Source: Anaerolineaceae bacterium
Lineage (GTDB): Bacteria > Chloroflexota > Anaerolineae > Anaerolineales > Anaerolineaceae
Length of the DNA: 7,372 nucleotides
Direction of reading: 5' to 3'
Assembly: GCA_011620465.1 (NCBI GenBank)
Contig: WOZC01000026.1
Location: 1 to 7,372 of the forward strand
In this document: positions 1-5,816 of the stretch, one piece after another
Numbering within the stretch: position 1 is the stretch's first letter
How the letters are laid out: each line of letters begins with the position of its first letter
Program-made: the position numbers and the translations under genes
The notes under the pieces: model-generated
Told to the model about the DNA's origin: nothing
Seen by the model: only the letters and a program-made list of their open reading frames with translations
Databases searched by the model: none

Positions 1-14
1 GTTTGGAGCGAACT

Positions 15-995
15 TTAGCGATTTCTTCTTGCTAAAGATCTCAAATTTGAGAGGGCTGCGAAAAGAACCCCTGAAATAGGCCAAACGACCCAGGAAATTG
101 CCCAGGCATTACCAATGAAACTCCATGCCAGGTAACCACCCAAAACCAGCATCCAGTACAATCCAGCAAAAGGCTCCATGAAATTGGCATCGGCTTTCTT
201 TTGCCTGGTGTAATCACCTTCGTTGAGCAACTTGTCAAAGGCACCCATTTTCGTACCGCCCGTGATGAACAGAGCAGTCCCGATTGCTATCATCGCAAAC
301 AAGCCCACAACCGAGATTTGCAGTAGAAAAACCCTGCCGATATCAAGGATACCTATAGTAACCAATACGATTACCCCAAGCAGGATTAGAAAGACACCAG
401 CTGCAATAGTACGACCGAAAACTGGGAGATATTCGTCTTTTTGCAGTTTGATACGGTCTCTTAGATAAGGATCAATATTTACCGGTTTTATTTCCAGATT
501 TTCGTACCGATCTGTTTTTACTCCAGCCATAATGAACAAATACACGGCGAAGGCGATCAGTAGCAACAATCCACCGACACCTAAAGCCTGGGCAACTTTT
601 TCGGAAATAATGCCCAAATCGGCTATGGATTGTAAGAGGATCAAAATTGCCACACCCCCCAGGATCATGCCGACACCACCGGCAACTTGCTTGCCGGATT
701 CCCGGATAACAGCAAAATAGCGTTCCACGTCTTGATCGGTCATGTTGATCTGCTCTTGCTCGGTGTTGAGGGCACTTACTTCATTACCGATACCGAGATT
801 TTCTGCCAGTTCATCCAGGTTGCCAAACTCCGCAATGACCTGACCGACAGCTTCATTATCAGTGCGACCTTCATTGCGCAGTTGGTTATATTTGTCTTCC
901 ATCATCTGGGAAAGTTCATCTTTTGCCCGCAGCACCTCGGGAGATTTGGGTAGATGAAGGAACATATTTTCAAGATAAGATTTGATAGCGTCCAT
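15..995 (-). CDS. HAAS/permease-prefix domain membrane protein, PadR partner
   Basis: A predicted inner-membrane protein of 326 residues, with an N-terminal cytoplasmic helical domain (about 1-70) resembling the HAAS/DUF1700 and 'permease prefix' domains. The signs are the 'YLENMFLHLP' start, the 'EDKYNQLRNEGRTDNEAV' helix and the 'FGNLDELAENLG' end. Six hydrophobic helices follow at roughly 105-125, 138-158, 196-217, 223-245, 276-294 and 298-315. The first two pairs look like a tandem duplication. The tail is basic (RSLARRNR). The start is ATG at 995, because AGGAGA sits just upstream (about 999-1004) and overlaps the stop of the PadR gene. A TTG at 1028 would add 11 residues inside that gene and has no better ribosome site. 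It is second in a two-gene operon, 7 bp behind PadR. HAAS-type proteins are commonly encoded next to PadR regulators, so a sensing or envelope-response role is inferred. No enzymatic motif is visible and the biochemical function is unknown. Confidence 0.8.
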   Translation of the reverse strand: MDAIKSYLENMFLHLPKSPEVLRAKDELSQMMEDKYNQLRNEGRTDNEAVGQVIAEFGNLDELAENLGIGNEVSALNTEQEQINMTDQDVERYFAVIRESGKQVAGGVGMILGGVAILILLQSIADLGIISEKVAQALGVGGLLLLIAFAVYLFIMAGVKTDRYENLEIKPVNIDPYLRDRIKLQKDEYLPVFGRTIAAGVFLILLGVIVLVTIGILDIGRVFLLQISVVGLFAMIAIGTALFITGGTKMGAFDKLLNEGDYTRQKKADANFMEPFAGLYWMLVLGGYLAWSFIGNAWAISWVVWPISGVLFAALSNLRSLARRNR

Positions 996-1002
996 TTTTC
1001 TC

Positions 1003-1326
1003 CTAATTTCGAACGAATTTTTCGACAATTTCTTTGGTTATTTTCCACTCATCTACCTTTTCCTGGTAGAAGGCTTTGCCTTCCTCGGTCAGGCGATAAT
1101 AGGTGCGGCGGTTTCCGCTGGTTTCAGTACCATAGAACGAGCTGATCAGACCGTTCTTTTCCATCCGATTGAAAGCTGAATAAAGCGTGGTTTCTTTCAT
1201 GACAAACTTGTCGTTAGTGACCACGCGAATCTCCCTGGAGATTTCGTACCCATAATTGGGTTCATCCAGTAGAAGTGATATGATGATCATATCGGTATAT
1301 CCTCTGAGTACATCGCTGCTTAGCAT
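1003..1326 (-). CDS. PadR-family transcriptional regulator
   Basis: A small (107-residue) DNA-binding regulator of the PadR family, short PadR-s2-like type. The N-terminal winged helix has the family pattern: 'LRGYTDMIIISLLLDEPNYGYEI' around residues 7-29, the recognition region 'TTLYSAFNRMEKNGLI' (46-61), and the wing 'GNRRTYYRLTEEGKAF' (71-86). A short C-terminal helix (87-107) would give dimerisation. The ATG at 1326 is preceded by GAAGGA at a normal distance. It leads an operon with the HAAS-type membrane protein, and its stop codon overlaps that gene's ribosome site, so translational coupling is likely. The promoter is near consensus and a perfect palindrome covers the expected start of transcription, so negative autoregulation relieved by an unknown ligand is the simplest reading. 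Family assignment is firm; the effector is not known. Confidence 0.93.
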   Translation of the reverse strand: MLSSDVLRGYTDMIIISLLLDEPNYGYEISREIRVVTNDKFVMKETTLYSAFNRMEKNGLISSFYGTETSGNRRTYYRLTEEGKAFYQEKVDEWKITKEIVEKFVRN

Positions 1327-1341
1327 AAAAGTCCTTCAAAA

Positions 1342-1364
1342 AGTATTACGTCTGACGTAATACT
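1342..1364. promoter_or_regulatory. Palindromic operator, probable PadR site
   Basis: A perfect inverted repeat with arms AGTATTACGT (1342-1351) and ACGTAATACT (1355-1364) and a 3-bp centre. It abuts the -10 hexamer and covers the predicted transcription start of the padR operon. A dimeric repressor bound here would block initiation. PadR binding is inferred from position and symmetry; the arms are not the textbook ATGT/ACAT PadR pattern. Confidence 0.7.
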
Positions 1365-1397
1365 ACTATATCAGGTGTAGTACGACATGTCAAGTAC
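1361..1397. repeat. Overlapping inverted repeats over the padR promoter
   Basis: Two further symmetries sit on the promoter. One is GTAGTA (1377-1382) facing TACTAC (1361-1366) across a 10-bp gap. The other is the 8-bp palindrome GACATGTC (1384-1391), flanked by GTAC on each side (1380-1383 and 1394-1397) and overlapping the -35. They could be secondary regulator sites. The ACATGT core resembles half-sites reported for PadR proteins, but the arms are short and chance is possible. Confidence 0.4.
1365..1393 (-). promoter_or_regulatory. Sigma70-type promoter of padR-HAAS operon
   Basis: Read on the minus strand, TTGACA (1393-1388) is followed after exactly 17 bp by TATAGT (1370-1365). That is a perfect -35 and a five-of-six -10 at ideal spacing. 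Transcription should begin near 1358, giving a leader of about 30 nt before the ATG at 1326. This is the strongest promoter-like sequence in the window. Confidence 0.85.
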
Positions 1398-1514
1398 TTT
1401 TCTAACGATTTTCATAATATTTTCAAGGGAAATTGAACAATATTTGCGTAGGATAGTTACTCAAAACGGATCCAGATAGAACTTTTGGAAAGTTACCGGA
1501 ACCATAAACCATGA

Positions 1515-1542
1515 AAGACCCCATCTTGAGGGATGAGGTCTT
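1515..1542 (-). terminator. Candidate hairpin terminator downstream of pepT
   Basis: An 11-bp stem with one G-T wobble (arms 1515-1525 and 1532-1542, 6-nt loop) lies about 70 bp after the pepT stop. On the minus strand only a few T residues follow, so it is a weak intrinsic terminator. The rest of 1398-1609 shows no gene: it holds this hairpin, a smaller 7-bp stem around 1583-1601, and otherwise AT-rich spacer. Confidence 0.45.
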
Positions 1543-1609
1543 GTTCAGTTTTATCGATTGAAGCAAAAAAGGTTGAGATGACCCGGCAGAATTCCTGCCA
1601 GTGAAAGTT

Positions 1610-2839
1610 TTACACCCCTTCGGTCGCCAGGCGGACGATTTCGATAATGACCTGGCTGGCGAGCTTGAGTTCCTGCACTGAGAGGTATTCGAAACGACCG
1701 TGATAGTTATAGCCACCAGTGAAAAGATTGGGAGTCGGCAGACCCATAAAGGACAAGCGGCTGCCATCTGTCCCACCGCGCACTGCTACCTCATCCGGTT
1801 CCACACCTACCACGCGGTAGGCTTTACGGGCTAAATCCAGGATCTCAGGATGAGGCGCTACTTTTTCGAACATGTTGTAATACTGGTCTTTCAAATCCAG
1901 CACTAACGTTCCGGCGCCGTAGCGTTGATTGATGTAATCGGCAGCCTGGTTCATGAGGGCTTTCTTTCCTTCAAATAACTGGCGGTCATGATCCCGGATA
2001 ATGTATTCAAGTTTGGCTTGTTCAGCTTCGCCCTGTAGAGATATGAGATGGAAGAAGCCTTCCCGTTTTTCGGTGTGTTCGGGTCGGTCAAAGACAGGCA
2101 GGAGGTTGTGAAAATCGATGGCAACCTGGAGCGCGTTGACAAGTTTGCCCTTTGAATCCCCGGGGTGGAAACTCTTGCCATGGATCGTGATCTCAGCTCC
2201 AGCAGCATTGAAGTTTTCGTAAGCCAATTCACCGACCTTACCACCATCCATGGTAAAGGCAAAATCAGCACCAAAGGCAGGAACATCAAAATGATCTACG
2301 CCAGCGCCAACTTCTTCATCCGGGGTGAAACCAACCCTGATCTTGCCGTGAGGGATTTCAGGGTGAGCTATTAAAGTTGCCACGGCACTCATGATGGCGG
2401 CAACACCGGCTTTATCGTCTGCACCCAGCAGCGTGGTGCCATCGGTGACCACCAGGGTCTCGCCGATGTGCCTGCGTAAATCCGGATAATCCGAAGGGCT
2501 GAGCATAATTTTTCGTTCTTCATTCAGCGTTATGTCGCCCCCTTCATAATTTTCGACCAGACGAGGTTTCACATCCTTACCGGATGCAGCAGGGCTGGTA
2601 TCCACATGGGCGATGAAACCGATGGTGGGGGTGGGATGGCTGACATTAGATGGCAGCGTCGCTGTGACGTAACCATAGTCATCCAGTTTGACCTCTTCCA
2701 GGTTCAACTCACGCAGTTCATCCGCCAACAAGCGGGCAAGATCCAACTGTTTGCGTGTGCTCGGAAAAGTCTCAGAATGATAAGCCGATTGAGTGTCAAT
2801 TTTTACATAACGCAAAAAGCGTGCAAGAACGTCAGTCAT
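1610..2839 (-). CDS. pepT: Peptidase T (tripeptide aminopeptidase, M20B)
   Basis: A cytoplasmic di-zinc aminopeptidase that removes the N-terminal residue from tripeptides in the last steps of peptide breakdown. It has 409 residues, almost the same as the E. coli enzyme. Expected M20 residues are all visible: H78 and D80 in 'GFIAHVDTSP', D141 in 'LLGADDKAG', the E175-E176 pair in 'FTPDEEVGAG', D198 in 'FTMDGGKVGE', and H380 in 'GGYNYHGRFE'. The substrate-binding 'VRGGTDGSRLSFMGLPTPNL' stretch lies at 353-372. The dimerisation lid occupies about 210-325. The ATG at 2839 is preceded by GGAGGA at ideal distance (about 2844-2849), so the start is secure. It is divergent from the lipoprotein cyclotransferase gene across 76 bp and stands alone on its strand. 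No signal peptide is present. Confidence 0.97.
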   Translation of the reverse strand: MTDVLARFLRYVKIDTQSAYHSETFPSTRKQLDLARLLADELRELNLEEVKLDDYGYVTATLPSNVSHPTPTIGFIAHVDTSPAASGKDVKPRLVENYEGGDITLNEERKIMLSPSDYPDLRRHIGETLVVTDGTTLLGADDKAGVAAIMSAVATLIAHPEIPHGKIRVGFTPDEEVGAGVDHFDVPAFGADFAFTMDGGKVGELAYENFNAAGAEITIHGKSFHPGDSKGKLVNALQVAIDFHNLLPVFDRPEHTEKREGFFHLISLQGEAEQAKLEYIIRDHDRQLFEGKKALMNQAADYINQRYGAGTLVLDLKDQYYNMFEKVAPHPEILDLARKAYRVVGVEPDEVAVRGGTDGSRLSFMGLPTPNLFTGGYNYHGRFEYLSVQELKLASQVIIEIVRLATEGV

Positions 2840-2915
2840 ATTTCCTCCAGTCGTATTTGCTCCATTTTATCACCCGAAATTACGTACTTTGGATTTAAGC
2901 TAAAATTAGGCTTGT
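2840..2915. promoter_or_regulatory. Divergent pepT / cyclotransferase promoter region
   Basis: This 76-bp spacer carries a TAAAAT -10-like hexamer facing each way: 2864-2869 on the minus strand for pepT (start expected near 2857), and 2901-2906 on the plus strand for the cyclotransferase. Neither has a good TTGACA-like -35 at 16-18 bp. The plus-strand hexamer lies only 9 nt before the ATG at 2916, and only a weak AGG precedes that start, so a leaderless or nearly leaderless mRNA is possible. Confidence 0.4.
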
Positions 2916-3818
2916 ATGATTAAAAAGAAGACTCCCAGCAATTTTCTTGTCTGCCTTACCATCGTTGCCTTGGTATTGTTGTTCGGTTGTATACGGTTCG
3001 ACCAAGTCAACCTCCCGAAAAGTACACCCACCACCGCTATGCCCGAATTGGGGGATTACGGCGGTTACCAGATCGTGAAACGCTACCCGCATGACCCAGG
3101 TTGTTACACTCAAGGGTTGATCTACCGCGATGGATACTTTTATGAGAGCTGTGGTTTGTATGGCGACAGCACCTTGCGCAAGGTCGATCCTGAAAGCGGC
3201 GAAGTGCTGCAGGAAACCGAATTAGGGGACCAATATTTTGGGGAAGGGTTGATGGAACTGGATGGATTGCTCTATCAACTGACCTGGCAGGAAGGGGTTG
3301 CCTTTGTCTACGACCTGGACACCTTTGAAAAGGTGGGGCAGTTTTCTTACAGTACGGAAGGTTGGGGGCTCACCAGTGATGGAACAGGGCTGATCCTCTC
3401 CGACGGCAGCAATAAGCTCTTCTGGATCGATCCGACCAGTGGCTTTACCCACAAAGAAACCCTGGTCACCTGGCAGGAGCTTCCAATCGAATACTTGAAT
3501 GAATTGGAATATGTGAACGGAGATATATACGCAAACATTTATCTTTCAGACCAGATCGCCATTATTGACCCTGAAACTGGATTGGTGGAAACCATGCTGG
3601 ATATGCGCGGACTGCGCCCTGAAGAAAACCGGGCTATGGCGGGAGAAGTTTTGAATGGAATTGCTTACGACGCAGTGAATAATCGCCTGTTCGTGACCGG
3701 CAAGCACTGGAAGTGGCTTTATGAAGTGACGTTGATCCCAATCAGTCAGCCACCAATGTCCACCCAGACCCCCTTGCCTTCCGCTACGCCTCCATTACCT
3801 GTTGACTCAAGACCTTAA
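2916..3818 (+). CDS. Lipoprotein glutaminyl-peptide cyclotransferase (beta-propeller type)
   Basis: This enzyme family converts N-terminal glutamine (or glutamate) of peptides to pyroglutamate, releasing ammonia or water. The 300-residue protein begins with a lipoprotein signal: basic 'MIKKK', a hydrophobic stretch, and 'LLFGC' with the lipidated Cys at 25. A Thr/Pro-containing spacer follows, so it should be anchored outside the membrane. The catalytic propeller (about 50-272) shows the plant/bacterial cyclase motifs in order: 'HDPGCYTQGL' (59-68), 'YESCGLYG' (76-83), 'GEGL' (109-112), 'LTWQEG' (122-127), 'EGWGLT' (148-153), 'SDGS' (162-165), 'LNELEYVNGDIYANIY' (194-209) and 'LNGIAYD' (246-252). 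Cys replaces the usual residue in the first two motifs (C63, C79). The Pro/Thr-rich tail (276-300) carries no domain. The 3' end overlaps the convergent PfkB-like gene by 35 bp. Family is firm; natural substrates are unknown. Confidence 0.92.
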   Translation: MIKKKTPSNFLVCLTIVALVLLFGCIRFDQVNLPKSTPTTAMPELGDYGGYQIVKRYPHDPGCYTQGLIYRDGYFYESCGLYGDSTLRKVDPESGEVLQETELGDQYFGEGLMELDGLLYQLTWQEGVAFVYDLDTFEKVGQFSYSTEGWGLTSDGTGLILSDGSNKLFWIDPTSGFTHKETLVTWQELPIEYLNELEYVNGDIYANIYLSDQIAIIDPETGLVETMLDMRGLRPEENRAMAGEVLNGIAYDAVNNRLFVTGKHWKWLYEVTLIPISQPPMSTQTPLPSATPPLPVDSRP

Positions 3819-4806
3819 GCCTTGCTTCTTTTAGCCCGGGCAAACATTCCAATAAATAGAACGGTCCACTTCCCTCAACGCAAAAAGACGCGCTTACCAT
3901 ACCGCAAAGCGCAGCCTGGATGACGTCATAATCTTTGCGATAACCAGCCAGGAAACCGGCATCAAAAGCATCCAGCATGCCTGTTGGGTCCGCGGGTTTG
4001 CCTGGATAAGCAGGGATAACCCAGCGTTTACGTTTGAAGTGGGAATACACCATGAGCGTGCCATCTTTGGCATTGATCAGGATGTATTCGGGTCCGTACC
4101 CAGCCAGGATCGAGGCGATTTCCCACAGATCCACACTTCTACCCTGGAACAGTTTCAACGCCTGGGTATCAGTCATCATGAAAGCGGTAACATCCGTTAT
4201 GAGCGCGCGGATCTCTTCCCAGAATATTGGGTCCATGTAACAGTTGCAGGCACGCATAGTCAGTGTGGAAACCATTCCGCCTTTGAGTAAGGATGGCAGG
4301 ATTTTGTGGGAAATGAAATCGATCGGGCAGATATGAGCAGAAGATGCATCCAGGTAAGATTGGGGCAAATCGGTGACGCGGATACTATCCGGGCGATATT
4401 CGCTTTTGCTGCAGTAATTGGGAATCGTTGGACTGTAACTGAGCAGTTCCTGGGGGAAAGGGAGCTGCTTTTCTGCGAACCAGGAGATCGGATTCTCGTA
4501 TTTTGGATGCAGCTCCGTGGTGTAAGTGACAAAAAACCGATCATCGATTGGTTCGTTTGCCTGGCGGATGCCAGCAAGGTCTGCTCCCTCACCTTCAAAC
4601 TGTTCAAGCCATTCCGAGGGAAAAGACTTGTTTACACGTGAAACCAGTCCGGGTTTTCCTCCCCACAGCAGATAAGACGTGGCAGCATAACTAAGATTAC
4701 CGCCAGGCTGGTTGAGATAGGGTTCCGAACGGGCAGGCAGCAGGAATTCTCTGCGCAAGCGTCCAACCAGGACGGCATCCGGAATGGTTTTGACTTGGTC
4801 GCTCAA
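3784..4806 (-). CDS. PfkB/ribokinase-fold protein with altered active-site motifs
   Basis: A ribokinase-superfamily protein of 340 residues. The fold is supported by the N-terminal 'VLVGRLRRE...PGGNLSYAA' sugar-site region (13-42), 'YILINAKDG' (241-249), the C-terminal signature region 'DPTGMLDAFDAGFLAGY' (273-289) and 'EGSGPFYLLECLPGL' (311-325). The catalytic Asp is kept (D279), but the usual GAGD anion hole reads G-M-L-D, and the NxxE metal motif appears as T-D-T-Q (212-215). Kinase activity is therefore doubtful. The only plausible start is TTG at 4806, immediately after the PPK2 stop and in the same frame. The upstream purine run (AAAAAGAA) is a poor ribosome site, so translation probably depends on coupling to PPK2. 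It overlaps the cyclotransferase gene tail to tail. Homologues with this architecture are, as I recall, common in Chloroflexota. Substrate unknown; a divergent but active sugar or nucleoside kinase is the alternative. Confidence 0.83.
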   Translation of the reverse strand: MSDQVKTIPDAVLVGRLRREFLLPARSEPYLNQPGGNLSYAATSYLLWGGKPGLVSRVNKSFPSEWLEQFEGEGADLAGIRQANEPIDDRFFVTYTTELHPKYENPISWFAEKQLPFPQELLSYSPTIPNYCSKSEYRPDSIRVTDLPQSYLDASSAHICPIDFISHKILPSLLKGGMVSTLTMRACNCYMDPIFWEEIRALITDVTAFMMTDTQALKLFQGRSVDLWEIASILAGYGPEYILINAKDGTLMVYSHFKRKRWVIPAYPGKPADPTGMLDAFDAGFLAGYRKDYDVIQAALCGMVSASFCVEGSGPFYLLECLPGLKEARLKVLSQQVMEA

Positions 4807-5649
4807 TTATTCTTTTTCGTATGAACGAAGGATCTCCAGCACGGTTTGATGATGCGTTTCCAGGTCAGGAGGAGGAGCTGGAAATTCCATCTTCATATCG
4901 ACCAGTGCGTCACGAACGATCGTGGCGACCAACAGGTTGCGATACCACTTTTTGTTGCTGGGGATGACATACCAGGGCGCCCACTCGGTGCTGGTCTTGT
5001 TTAAAACGTCTTCGTAGGCTTCCATGTAGTTGTCCCAGAGTTTGCGGTCTTCCAGGTCGCCCGGATTAAACTTCCAATTTTTGTCAGGTTCTTCAATACG
5101 TGCCAGGAAGCGACCCGCTTGTTCTTGAGGATCGATGTGCAAGTAAAACTTCAGGACAACGGTGCCTTCGTCTAAAAGCAGCCGTTCAAATTCATTGATG
5201 TGATGGAAGCGCTTGGACCAGACTTCCTCGGGCATCAGGTTGAGAACGCGAACTGGCAGAACGTCTTCGTATTGTGAGCGGTTGAAGATGACGATCTCGC
5301 CTTTTTTGGGGGTCTGTGCATGGATGCGCCAGAGGTAATCATGAGCAAGCTCAAGTGGTGAAGGGGTCTTGAAAGGAGCCACGTGCACACCCTGGGGGTT
5401 AACGCCCTCAAATACCGCCCGAATCACACCATCTTTGCCAGCAGTGTCCATTGCTTGCAAGATAACGAGGAGGCGCTTTTTCCCTTCCGCATACATCAGC
5501 TCTTGCAGCCGTTCGATCTCTTTGTTCAGTTTCAGGAGGGCTTCTTTGCCATCTTTTTTGTTTCCATCAAACTCACTGGAATCGTTAGGATCAAAATCCT
5601 TCAGTTTGACTTTCTCGCCGGGCTTAACAAGGTATTTTTTATACTTCAT
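4807..5649 (-). CDS. ppk2: Polyphosphate kinase 2, class III-like (polyphosphate:nucleotide phosphotransferase)
   Basis: PPK2 enzymes move phosphate between inorganic polyphosphate and nucleotides, here most likely regenerating ADP and ATP from AMP or ADP in the cytoplasm. The 280-residue, single-domain length fits class III. Visible motifs: Walker A 'AMDTAGKDG' (66-74) after 'LLVILQ', the 'GVNPQGVHVAPFKTPS' loop (82-97), Walker B with its flank 'EIVIFNRSQYEDVLPVRV' (118-135), the lid region with R180, R184 and 'EEPDKNWKFNPGDLEDRKLWDNY' (186-208), and 'APWYVIPSNKKWYRNL' (224-239). Asn at 123 replaces the Asp of class I enzymes (FDRS), which matches what I recall of class III members that accept AMP as well as ADP. 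The ATG at 5649 has a strong AAAGGAG site. It heads a two-gene unit, with the PfkB-like gene starting at the very next codon after its TAA. Confidence 0.94.
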   Translation of the reverse strand: MKYKKYLVKPGEKVKLKDFDPNDSSEFDGNKKDGKEALLKLNKEIERLQELMYAEGKKRLLVILQAMDTAGKDGVIRAVFEGVNPQGVHVAPFKTPSPLELAHDYLWRIHAQTPKKGEIVIFNRSQYEDVLPVRVLNLMPEEVWSKRFHHINEFERLLLDEGTVVLKFYLHIDPQEQAGRFLARIEEPDKNWKFNPGDLEDRKLWDNYMEAYEDVLNKTSTEWAPWYVIPSNKKWYRNLLVATIVRDALVDMKMEFPAPPPDLETHHQTVLEILRSYEKE

Positions 5650-5677
5650 TGTTTTCTCCTTTCGATCTGGTTCACTA

Positions 5678-5683
5678 ATTATA
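5678..5683 (-). promoter_or_regulatory. -10 element of ppk2 promoter
   Basis: A perfect TATAAT lies on the minus strand 28 nt before the ppk2 ATG, so transcription would start near 5671 with a leader of about 20 nt carrying the AAAGGAG ribosome site. No good -35 is seen at 16-18 bp, so an activator or a stretched spacing may be involved. Confidence 0.55.
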
Positions 5684-5715
5684 GTAGATTCGAAACAATT
5701 ACGAAGGAATCCCTT

Positions 5716-5749
5716 ATTACTTTAAGTCGTTCAAAATGACTAAGGTAAT
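5716..5749. repeat. Imperfect inverted repeat upstream of ppk2 promoter
   Basis: ATTAC (5716-5720) and GTAAT (5745-5749) bracket an inner AGTC/GACT pairing, with one bulge and one mismatch. It lies about 45-80 bp upstream of the predicted ppk2 transcription start, a position suited to an activator. The symmetry is imperfect and may be chance. Confidence 0.25.
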
Positions 5750-5769
5750 CGAGGTTTTATTGTTAAAGC

Positions 5770-5799
5770 AAACACCCCGCGGAAATTTGCGGGGTGTTT
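5770..5799 (-). terminator. Strong intrinsic terminator after hsp20
   Basis: A perfect GC-rich stem with AAACACCCCGC on one arm and GCGGGGTGTTT on the other (11 bp, 8-nt loop) begins 17 bp after the hsp20 stop. It is followed on the minus strand by a broken T run (TTTGCTTT). It should end hsp20 transcription and insulate ppk2. It could also act on the plus strand, where TTTT overlaps the stem end. Confidence 0.85.
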
Positions 5800-5816
5800 T
5801 CGAATATTGGTTGTTG

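Noticed and set aside
13..52. A 7-bp inverted repeat (CTTTAGC/GCTAAAG, 13-37) and a 14-bp palindrome (39-52) at the 3' end of the HAAS gene.
   Set aside because: They lie mostly in coding sequence and no T run follows in the visible 14 bp, so I could not support a terminator or operator.
996..1028. Extension of the HAAS membrane protein to a TTG at 1028 (337 residues).
   Set aside because: The ATG at 995 has an AGGAGA ribosome site and gives the usual HAAS-like N-terminus. The extension would lie inside the PadR gene.
1423..1776. Minus-strand open frame of 117 codons overlapping the pepT 3' end.
   Set aside because: It is an alternative frame of pepT running on into the intergenic hairpin, with low-complexity Ser-rich sequence and no family resemblance.
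2606..2923. Plus-strand open frame of about 105 codons opposite the start of pepT.
   Set aside because: It lies almost wholly antisense to the well-supported pepT, shows no family motif and has odd composition.
4306..4641. Plus-strand open frame of 111 codons opposite the PfkB-like gene.
   Set aside because: The sense frame has clear ribokinase-family sequence. The antisense frame has no ribosome site or motif.
3784..5649. The PPK2/PfkB pair as one gene broken by a nonsense mutation.
   Set aside because: Each half matches a complete stand-alone family in length and domain ends, so two genes is the simpler reading. The zero spacing is kept as a finding.
5369..5739. Two plus-strand open frames of 118 codons opposite the start of ppk2.
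   Set aside because: They are antisense shadows of a conserved enzyme and carry no recognisable protein pattern.
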